Positions 1 to 5,221 of a stretch of 23,245 bases of DNA are shown here, piece after piece. Position numbers and translations under genes: made by a program. The number at the start of each line of letters is the position of its first letter. Within the stretch, counting starts at the first letter, position 1. The stretch is taken from the NCBI GenBank assembly GCA_041665065.1, contig JBAYJM010000018.1:1-23245 (forward strand), written 5' to 3'. The notes beneath the pieces are model-generated. The model did no database searches, had not been told where the DNA came from, and saw only the letters and a list, made by a program, of their open reading frames with translations. The stretch comes from JBAYJM01 sp041665065. GTDB taxonomy: Bacteria; Patescibacteriota; Patescibacteriia; 2-01-FULL-39-33.

Positions 1-180
1 TATAATAAGGTGGTAAAAAATGGATCTGGCTATCACATTTTTTATGTTGAAAATCATGTTGGCGACGGCCAGTCGGCTACGAGCACAATAAAGCTGAGGG
101 AAATTTTTATAAAAATTGACGTAAACAAATATATTCAAGAATTGATTTCTGCTTCAAAAGTTAAAAGATTTATTAAGTAA
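1..180 (+). CDS. C-terminal fragment of a probable PpiC/SurA-type peptidyl-prolyl isomerase
   Basis: Frame 1 is open from the first base to a TAA at 178-180, giving the last 59 residues of a protein that starts upstream of the window. The segment GSGYHIFYVENH resembles the end of a parvulin (PpiC) domain, where a Gly-Tyr-His-Ile strand closes the fold. It is followed by LREIFIKID and a short basic helix, as in secreted SurA/PrsA-like chaperones. In that family the protein helps fold exported proteins outside the membrane. The family call rests on a short tail only; the open frame is certain and the function tentative. It converges on the minus-strand tRNA cluster 5 bases downstream. Confidence 0.5.
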   Translation, partial: YNKVVKNGSGYHIFYVENHVGDGQSATSTIKLREIFIKIDVNKYIQELISASKVKRFIK

Positions 181-185
181 GATAA

Positions 186-260
186 TGGAGCCGACCGTGG
201 GAATCGAACCCACAACCTACGGTTTACGATACCGTTGCTCTACCATTGAGCCAGGTCGGC
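186..260 (-). tRNA. tRNA-Thr (anticodon CGT)
   Basis: On the minus strand all four arms fold without mismatch: acceptor GCCGACC/GGTCGGC, D arm GCTC/GAGC, anticodon stem ACGGT/ACCGT with loop ATCGTAA, and T arm GTGGG/CCCAC with loop TTCGATT. The loop has U33 and anticodon CGT, which reads ACG (Thr). The 3' CCA is encoded (186-188), unlike the other tRNAs in this window. It lies 3 bases downstream of the nested tRNA pair and is probably processed from the same transcript. Confidence 0.95.
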
Positions 261-263
261 AAA

Positions 264-417
264 AGCGGGTAACGGGAATCGAACCCGTGCATCAATCCGC
301 CAGGTTTAGCGAGATACGGGAATCGAACCCGTCTTACTGCCTTGGGAAGGCAGCGTTAAACCGATTAACTAATCTCGCCCATGGGCGGATTGCATTCTAC
401 CACTAAATCATACCCGC
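264..417 (-). tRNA. Outer Gly-like tRNA interrupted in the anticodon arm by a second tRNA
   Basis: Minus strand. The two ends form a perfect tRNA frame: acceptor GCGGGTA/TACCCGC, D arm ATTT/GAAT with loop AGTGGTA, G26, T arm ACGGG/CCCGT with loop TTCGATT, and discriminator T. This is typical of bacterial tRNA-Gly. In place of a 7-base anticodon loop, the stem CAATC/GATTG is lengthened to a 9-bp helix (384-392 with 293-301). It then encloses a complete tRNA-Gly(CCC) with only 5 bases before it and 6 after. GCC, the likely original anticodon, is present at the 5' side, but U33 is missing. No excision restores a 7-base loop with U33. It is either a disrupted gene or a split/intron-type tRNA with unknown processing. 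No CCA is encoded. Confidence 0.7.
308..378 (-). tRNA. tRNA-Gly (anticodon CCC), nested inside another tRNA
   Basis: Minus strand. Complete cloverleaf: acceptor GCGAGAT/ATCTCGC, D arm GTTA/TAAC, anticodon stem CTGCC/GGCAG with loop TTCCCAA (U33, anticodon CCC, reads GGG), T arm ACGGG/CCCGT with loop TTCGATT, and discriminator T as expected for glycine. CCA is not encoded. It lies entirely within the anticodon arm of the outer Gly-like tRNA. Its release by RNase P and a 3' nuclease would leave the outer gene as two halves. Confidence 0.93.
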
Positions 418-427
418 GATATACTCC

Positions 428-456
428 ATAATAAAATTATTTATGATAAAAATCAA
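428..456 (-). promoter_or_regulatory. Sigma70-type promoter for the tRNA cluster
   Basis: Minus strand TTGATT (451-456), 17-base spacer, TATTAT (428-433). The predicted start near 421 is just before the outer tRNA 5' end at 417. The promoter overlaps the first codons of the divergent RlpA-like gene (start 443). Confidence 0.65.
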
Positions 457-1216
457 TAGTTTTAAAATAAAATTATCCTTGGTGATGCTGGTTTTTTCGT
501 TTATTGCTCTATTAGGCGTTTCTCAGGCAAAAGCGGAGGATTTTTTTTATCTCGAGCCTATTGCCAAGGATCGTACGTCAGATCTAGTGCTTTCTTCCAG
601 CCAGGTAACGCTAAATGTTCCATCTGCTACGTCAACAAATGACACCTGGGTAAAGATGACCAATATTGTTCCGCAAGATTTTATCGGGAGTTATTTTAAT
701 TTTCCAGCAAACTTGGGAGCACAGAGCGATTTATTTTCTATTAGATTTGCAGATGAAATGACTTTTGCAAAAACGTCAACAGTAACCGTTAAATTTCCCA
801 AAGGAAATAAATCAAGCCAGTTGTATTTTTATAATTGGGCAACGTTAAGTTTTGAAAAGATGGATGCCAAACAAGATTTAGCAAGCTCAACCTTTACTTT
901 TGACTATCCGAAAGAAAAACATTTTTTAATGTTTGCAATTCTCGGTGAGCCGGAGTTTAAGGGTAATGCCTCCTGGTATGTTCATCCTAAATATAGGGGG
1001 CAATTAATTGCGGCCAGCACCCAGTATCCTAATGGCACAAAATTAAAAGTAACTAATCTTTCAAATAATAAAGAAGTTGTAGTTGTGGTGAGGGATTATG
1101 GGCCCGACCCCAACATCCATCCTGATCGAGTCGTTGATCTCTCAAAAGAGGCTTTTGCGGCCATTGCAAGCTTATCTCAGGGCGTTGTTAAGGTAAAAGT
1201 AACTAAGTTTGATTAA
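443..1216 (+). CDS. Secreted RlpA-like double-psi beta-barrel protein
   Basis: 257 residues. The N-terminus has a basic stretch and a hydrophobic segment (about 10-30) ending in SQAKAE, a plausible signal peptide. A beta-rich region of unknown family follows (about 35-175). The C-terminal 80 residues match the RlpA-like double-psi beta-barrel: GNASWYVHP, a basic Tyr-Arg-Gly segment, then VVVRDYGPD and a DRVVDLSKEAF block. In RlpA this fold acts on or binds peptidoglycan at division sites; lytic activity here is unproven. The neighbours ftsE and ftsX, starting one base after its stop, support a role in wall remodelling during division. No clear Shine-Dalgarno precedes the ATG. Confidence 0.8.
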   Translation: MIKINSFKIKLSLVMLVFSFIALLGVSQAKAEDFFYLEPIAKDRTSDLVLSSSQVTLNVPSATSTNDTWVKMTNIVPQDFIGSYFNFPANLGAQSDLFSIRFADEMTFAKTSTVTVKFPKGNKSSQLYFYNWATLSFEKMDAKQDLASSTFTFDYPKEKHFLMFAILGEPEFKGNASWYVHPKYRGQLIAASTQYPNGTKLKVTNLSNNKEVVVVVRDYGPDPNIHPDRVVDLSKEAFAAIASLSQGVVKVKVTKFD

Positions 1217-1217
1217 A

Positions 1218-1898
1218 ATGATTCATTTATTAGACATCACAAAGGAGTTTCCTCCAAAAACATTGGCATTGCAAAATATTAATTTGCACATTGAGCCAGG
1301 AGAATTTGTATCTATTGTTGGCCTTTCCGGTTCCGGAAAAACGACGATAGTCAGGTTGTTAATAGCTGAAATAACATCAACCAAGGGCCAACTAGTAATT
1401 GGCGGCTGGGATATAACCAAAATCAAAAGCAACCAAATCCCATGCCTCAGGAGGCAAATCGGAGTGGTATTTCAAGATTTTAAATTAATCCATAAAAAAA
1501 CTGTTTTTGAAAATGTGGCATTTGCCCTTCAGGTTGCGGGATCTCCAACTAGCAGGATAAAAACAATTGTTCCGCAGGTTTTGGATATTGTAGATTTAAA
1601 GGATAAGGCCTATCGTTATCCGGCACAATTGTCCGGAGGAGAAAAACAAAGGGTCGCTATTGCGCGTGCATTAATACATCGGCCAAAGGTTTTGTTGGCT
1701 GATGAGCCTACTGGCAATTTGGACGCTTTAAATTCAAAGGGTATTATTGATTTGTTGTTAAAAATTAATGAGTTTGGAACAACAGTCGTTTTGGTGACCC
1801 ATGATAAGGATATTGTAAATTCTTTAAAAAAGAGAGTTGTGACGCTAGATGGCGGAAGAATTTCCCAAGATCAGAGAGTCGGTAAATATTTAATTTAA
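1218..1898 (+). CDS. ftsE: Cell division ATP-binding protein FtsE
   Basis: 226 residues, the usual FtsE length. ABC ATPase features in order: Walker A GLSGSGKT (35-42), Q-loop in VVFQDF, signature LSGGEKQRVAIARAL, Walker B VLLADEPTGNLD, and a THD switch histidine. FtsE dimerises under the membrane, pairs with FtsX and couples ATP hydrolysis to activation of peptidoglycan hydrolases at the septum. The ATG at 1218 is chosen over a TTG at 1209, because the latter would overlap the upstream gene for no gain. ftsX follows after 7 bases, so the two are co-transcribed. Confidence 0.95.
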   Translation: MIHLLDITKEFPPKTLALQNINLHIEPGEFVSIVGLSGSGKTTIVRLLIAEITSTKGQLVIGGWDITKIKSNQIPCLRRQIGVVFQDFKLIHKKTVFENVAFALQVAGSPTSRIKTIVPQVLDIVDLKDKAYRYPAQLSGGEKQRVAIARALIHRPKVLLADEPTGNLDALNSKGIIDLLLKINEFGTTVVLVTHDKDIVNSLKKRVVTLDGGRISQDQRVGKYLI

Positions 1899-1905
1899 AA
1901 ATAGT

Positions 1906-2823
1906 ATGTTTCTTTATTCAATTGGCAGAAGTTTCATGTTTGCCTTACAATCATTTGGCAGAAACATTTGGCTATCAATTGCAACAATTTTTATAATTTT
2001 TTTGGCTTTTGTTTCAATAAACTTTCTTGTTCTTATTAATGGAATATCACAATCAGCTATTGCTGCCGTCCAGGACAAAGTGGATATTTCAGTCTATATA
2101 AAAACTGACGTCAGTGAGTCCAAGATTATGGAGATGAAAAATCATTTGTCGTCCATGGCTGAAATAAAAAATATAGTTTATAAATCGCCAGAATTGAATT
2201 TAAAAGAATTTCAGGAAAGACATGCTTCAGATGAAAAAATACAAGAGACGTTAAAAGAACTGAATAATAATCCACTGGGTGCAACATTGATAGTAAAGGC
2301 TAAAGAACTGACCGATTATCCAAATGTATTAAAATCATTGGATAATCCGGCATATTCCGATCTTATTGAGGAAAAAAACTTTGAAGATCATAGTGCTGCA
2401 ATTGATCGGATCAATACGATTGCCGACAATGTAAAAAGGGGCTGTTTGGCAGTAAGTATAATGTTTGCCATTATAGCGATTTTAATTGTATTTAACACGG
2501 TTCGTATTGCAATTTTCACCCACCAAAATGAAATTGCCATAATGAAACTGGTTGGAGCTGGAAATTGGTTTGTTAGGTCTCCATTCATAATAGAGAGCGT
2601 TTTGACCGGTGTTATAGGCTGTGCAATTGCTCTGGCTCTGGTTTATCCGCTCGTTTCCTTTGTTCAACCACAATTAAGCTCGTTTTTTGGGGACATGAAT
2701 TTTAATTTAATTTCCTATTTTAATGCCAATTTGATTAAAATTATTGGGTTTGAACTCTTAGGAATAATTGTTGTAAATATTATTAGTAGTAGTTTGGCTA
2801 TTGGAAAATATCTGAATGTTTAA
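1906..2823 (+). CDS. ftsX: Cell division permease-like protein FtsX
   Basis: 305 residues with FtsX topology: a membrane segment at about 25-45, an outside domain (about 55-170) and three C-terminal membrane segments. The motif NEIAIMKLVGAGNWFVRSPF is characteristic of FtsX/MacB-type permeases. It anchors FtsE and relays ATP hydrolysis to a wall hydrolase or its activator outside the cell. The upstream RlpA-like protein could be a functional partner (inference from adjacency). A terminator follows at 2856-2880. Confidence 0.93.
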   Translation: MFLYSIGRSFMFALQSFGRNIWLSIATIFIIFLAFVSINFLVLINGISQSAIAAVQDKVDISVYIKTDVSESKIMEMKNHLSSMAEIKNIVYKSPELNLKEFQERHASDEKIQETLKELNNNPLGATLIVKAKELTDYPNVLKSLDNPAYSDLIEEKNFEDHSAAIDRINTIADNVKRGCLAVSIMFAIIAILIVFNTVRIAIFTHQNEIAIMKLVGAGNWFVRSPFIIESVLTGVIGCAIALALVYPLVSFVQPQLSSFFGDMNFNLISYFNANLIKIIGFELLGIIVVNIISSSLAIGKYLNV

Positions 2824-2855
2824 GTCTTAGAAATTATTAAACTGTTAAGTCAAAG

Positions 2856-2880
2856 AAAAACCTCGTATTATGGGGTTTTT
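2856..2880 (+). terminator. Rho-independent terminator after ftsX
   Basis: 9-bp stem (2856-2864 with 2872-2880, one T.G pair), 7-base loop, with the T run forming the 3' arm and continuing to 2887. Ends the RlpA-like/ftsE/ftsX unit. Confidence 0.8.
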
Positions 2881-2978
2881 ATTTTTTAAAATAGTTAAGT
2901 TTTAATTAAATAATTTGCAAATACAATTAATTAAATTCCATCCGTCATATTAATCAGACTAGTAAGGGGGTGGAAAAA

Positions 2979-3377
2979 ATGACTAAACTAAAATATGCAA
3001 TTATAGGTTTGGTGGTTGGTATTGTGGCAACATTTGGTGTTATAACTATGGTTAACTATTCTTCGGCTCAAATTAATAATCAGACAAATAATAATAACCA
3101 AACTCAGGAGGCTACAATTAATCCGCGGGCTCAAATAAATTCGTTGCAAAATGAAACTGGTGCAACATTTAATCAGGACTATCTTGTCCAAATGATGCTA
3201 TATCACCAAATGGAGATGGCGATTTCTCAAATTGCCGTTGATAAATCTGACAATGCCGACTTGCGTTCTTTTGCTCAGATGATTGTTGATAGAAATAAAA
3301 CGGAGGGCAATAAGTTGATAGAGTGGTTTAAGGCTTGGTATGGAACTTCAACAGTACCGACTTCAACAACCCCTTAA
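2979..3377 (+). CDS. Membrane-anchored DUF305 (ferritin-like fold) protein
   Basis: 132 residues. A hydrophobic segment (about 6-26) forms a signal anchor. An Asn/Gln-rich linker follows, then a DUF305-type four-helix segment (about 65-125) with DYLVQMMLYHQMEMA, a central SFAQMIVDRNKTE and the ending WFKAWYG. The family usually has two adjacent histidines (HHQ); here the first is Tyr, so any metal site is altered. The function of the family is unknown. A purine-rich AAGGGGG lies about 8 bases before the ATG at 2979, which supports that start over a GTG at 2970. It is monocistronic between two terminators. Confidence 0.75.
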   Translation: MTKLKYAIIGLVVGIVATFGVITMVNYSSAQINNQTNNNNQTQEATINPRAQINSLQNETGATFNQDYLVQMMLYHQMEMAISQIAVDKSDNADLRSFAQMIVDRNKTEGNKLIEWFKAWYGTSTVPTSTTP

Positions 3378-3414
3378 GTTTATTTTTTGGTTTTCAAATT
3401 TGATATTCAAAATT

Positions 3415-3448
3415 AAAATACCGGCATAAACAATATAGCCGGTATTTT
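3415..3448 (+). terminator. Terminator hairpin after the DUF305 gene
   Basis: Perfect 11-bp stem (3415-3425 with 3438-3448) around a 12-base loop. The 3' arm ends in four Ts followed by a T-rich stretch. Confidence 0.75.
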
Positions 3449-3482
3449 AATATTTAGATTTTAATTTTTTTAAAAATAAAAC

Positions 3483-3507
3483 ACCCTCGTTTTTCCGTGA
3501 CGAGGGT
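3483..3507 (-). terminator. Terminator of the minus-strand NTPase gene
   Basis: Minus strand ACCCTCGT (3500-3507), 9-base loop, ACGAGGGT (3483-3490), then a T-rich tail. It begins 2 bases after the NTPase stop codon. Confidence 0.85.
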
Positions 3508-3509
3508 TG

Positions 3510-4742
3510 TTACTTGCGTGGATTCCAGACCGCTTGCCGCCGCTCTACTAGCGTTGGCAAAAGGCTAAACAGTAGAAATTTGCTTGCCCAGTTAACAAAC
3601 AGGTCATTGGATTGATTTGTTCGATCCATACTGACTGTTCGACCGGCAGCAATTCCATTTTCTTTGAAGGTTGAGATCATGCTCTCAAAACCCTCATCCG
3701 GCTTGCGGCTGCTGGCCTCAACTAGAATGGGTATTGATAGCTCCTTAAGTAGCATCCTCCATGGGTTCATATTTTTTTCCCAGTCCACGGTTATAATTAA
3801 GCCGGCATCGACCTGAGTAAGCAAGACCTCTGTAATGTCAGTGATCTTGCCTGGCATATCGGCAATTATCAAGCAGCCCGGGCGCCGCTTTTTGGACAGT
3901 CTTCGTGCAGCTTCCAACGCGAGATCAAGGGTCCAGGCAGTCTTTTGTACTCTTAGGGCGGTTCTGTCTTGGCCGACACCGTCTATAACTGCTTCGACGG
4001 TGGGTGTGGCCAGGTCCATGTTTACTACTTCGACCTCGTACTCGTACTCATTAGTATACAGGAGTCCTTGTAGAGCCTTAGCCATTGAAGCCGTTAAGGT
4101 ACTTTTCCCGCTACCGGGAGGACCAACTACTGCCAACACGATACTTTCTCCCAGCAACTCCAAGACCCTGCCTCTTTTTAGCACAACATTTCTAAATCCC
4201 GTTTGATCCTCAGGTCTTTTGTGTTTTACACCTTCTCTAAACACGGGAATGTCCATGGATATTGTATCGGTTGGCCTTGGAAGTTCACGGGTCCTTATGA
4301 TAGGCATTGAGGAAATCTCGGGGGGAGTCGGGTTGACTTTCCAGGGATCTATTTCGCCCTGAATCAGTTCCACAATCCATTGCGTCGCTTCCTCCAAAAG
4401 CGTTTTGCCATCATTGCTATGCTTTCTGCCCAACTCCAGCAGCCAGCACTTGAGTTTGTTGCGGAATGAGTGAGAGTTGACACAAAGAGAAGCCAAGCGG
4501 CGGAAATACCACTTGTTAGGATTGTCAGGCAAGGACTCTATTAGCTGTTCATAGGTGACGGCAGTCAAGTCTAAAACCATGCCATTACCCCAGAACAAAC
4601 CATTGCCTGATGGTCGAAACTTCCGATAGCAAACGGTAAAGTCCGGAGCCATCTGTTGGCGAAATGCTGTGAATGCGAGAACTGCCAGCGGCGTAGGAGG
4701 AGCCGGCAGCAGAACCAATTGAATAGATCTCTTGGTAGGCAT
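3510..4742 (-). CDS. Orphan P-loop NTPase, GC-richer than its surroundings
   Basis: 410 residues, family not recognised. Residues 1-170 are a mixed region with no motif I can name. At about 205-212 there is a clear Walker A, GPPGSGKST, followed by VVNMDLATPT and a Walker B-like strand CLIIADMPGKITD. After that come LIITVDWEKN, a Trp-containing helix and IPILVEASS. The layout after the P-loop recalls the ATPase half of Csx3-AAA proteins and SIMIBI NTPases, a weak visual resemblance only. The start is supported by a strong AAAGGAGG five bases before the ATG and by a TTGACA-N17-TAGAAT promoter. It has its own terminator and sits alone on the opposite strand. Base composition stands out: 33 of 60 G/C in 3841-3900 against 17 of 60 in 16501-16560. 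It may be horizontally acquired. Confidence 0.8.
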   Translation of the reverse strand: MPTKRSIQLVLLPAPPTPLAVLAFTAFRQQMAPDFTVCYRKFRPSGNGLFWGNGMVLDLTAVTYEQLIESLPDNPNKWYFRRLASLCVNSHSFRNKLKCWLLELGRKHSNDGKTLLEEATQWIVELIQGEIDPWKVNPTPPEISSMPIIRTRELPRPTDTISMDIPVFREGVKHKRPEDQTGFRNVVLKRGRVLELLGESIVLAVVGPPGSGKSTLTASMAKALQGLLYTNEYEYEVEVVNMDLATPTVEAVIDGVGQDRTALRVQKTAWTLDLALEAARRLSKKRRPGCLIIADMPGKITDITEVLLTQVDAGLIITVDWEKNMNPWRMLLKELSIPILVEASSRKPDEGFESMISTFKENGIAAGRTVSMDRTNQSNDLFVNWASKFLLFSLLPTLVERRQAVWNPRK

Positions 4743-4798
4743 GCCTGCCTCCTTTCCGGTTGTTATTTTCCACTGTTAAAATCGTATGTACTGGCCAC

Positions 4799-4827
4799 AT
4801 TCTACTAAAAATAAGCAAATTTGTCAA
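4799..4827 (-). promoter_or_regulatory. Consensus sigma70 promoter of the NTPase gene
   Basis: Minus strand TTGACA (4822-4827), 17-base spacer, TAGAAT (4799-4804). Predicted start near 4792, giving a leader of about 50 bases that carries the strong Shine-Dalgarno (4748-4755). Confidence 0.85.
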
Positions 4828-4880
4828 CCGTCTCGTAATGAGCTGGAGCTTAAAGTTTTATATTATTTTTGCAAACAAAA

Positions 4881-4910
4881 TAAGAGACGCTATAAAAATA
4901 GCGTCTCTTA
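4881..4910 (-). terminator. Terminator after tRNA-Gln
   Basis: Perfect 12-bp stem (4881-4892 with 4899-4910), 6-base loop. On the minus strand it is followed by a T-rich tail and lies 7 bases past the tRNA-Gln 3' end. Confidence 0.85.
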
Positions 4911-4917
4911 TTTATAA

Positions 4918-4988
4918 CTCGGGGACAGGGGCTCGAACCCCGATTAACGGCTTCAAAGGCCGCTGTCCTACCATTAGACGATCCCCGA
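4918..4988 (-). tRNA. tRNA-Gln (anticodon TTG)
   Basis: Minus strand. Acceptor TCGGGGA/TCCCCGA, D arm GTCT/GGAC, anticodon stem GCGGC/GCCGT with loop CTTTGAA (U33, anticodon TTG, reads CAA), T arm CGGGG/CCCTG with loop TTCGAGC, discriminator G. CCA is not encoded. It lies 15 bases downstream of a 28-codon gene and upstream of a strong terminator, so both probably share one transcript. Confidence 0.95.
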
Positions 4989-5003
4989 ATAAGGTCCAAA
5001 AAA

Positions 5004-5090
5004 TTATTTGGACTTCTTTTTGCCTTTTGGTTGTTGCCATTTCAACTTTGGCACCTTGACTCTAGGATCTCTTTTTGTTTTCTTTGGCAT
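5004..5090 (-). CDS. 28-residue highly basic peptide
   Basis: Minus-strand frame from ATG (5088-5090) to TAA (5004-5006). The product starts MPKKTKRDPRVKV and ends KGKKKSK: 12 Lys and Arg in 28 residues and one Trp. The composition resembles very small ribosome-associated proteins such as Thx, but I do not recognise it. A promoter TTGATT-N17-TATATT (5134-5162) points straight at it, with a leader of about 37 bases, and tRNA-Gln follows. The promoter and the lysine-rich, low-complexity-free coding sequence support a real gene. No good Shine-Dalgarno is seen next to the ATG. Confidence 0.6.
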   Translation of the reverse strand: MPKKTKRDPRVKVPKLKWQQPKGKKKSK

Positions 5091-5133
5091 TGTAAATTTT
5101 TTTAATTTAAAAACTCCGAATGGAGATAGTCAT

Positions 5134-5162
5134 AATATAGCATAAATTGATGAAAAAATCAA
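5134..5162 (-). promoter_or_regulatory. Promoter for the basic peptide and tRNA-Gln
   Basis: Minus strand TTGATT (5157-5162), 17-base spacer, TATATT (5134-5139). Divergent from the helicase gene that starts at 5222. Confidence 0.65.
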
Positions 5163-5209
5163 TAGTTTCGCAATTAATCAGAGGACTTAAAATTAAGAAG
5201 GATATTTGT

Positions 5210-5215
5210 TACAAT
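5210..5215 (+). promoter_or_regulatory. -10 box placed for a leaderless helicase mRNA
   Basis: TACAAT lies 7 bases before the ATG at 5222, so transcription would start at or next to the start codon. The -35 region (TTAAAA, 5187-5192) is weak. Confidence 0.4.
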
Positions 5216-5221
5216 ATATTT

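Noticed and set aside
185..406. 73-codon plus-strand frame across the tRNA cluster
   Set aside because: It is the reverse complement of three tRNA genes; the recurring GIEP/ESNP peptides are the T-arm sequence read as protein.
3835..4206. Plus-strand open frame inside the minus-strand NTPase gene
   Set aside because: It is antisense to a gene with Walker motifs, promoter, Shine-Dalgarno and terminator. Its product is Ser/Pro/Leu-rich, typical of an antisense shadow of a GC-rich gene.
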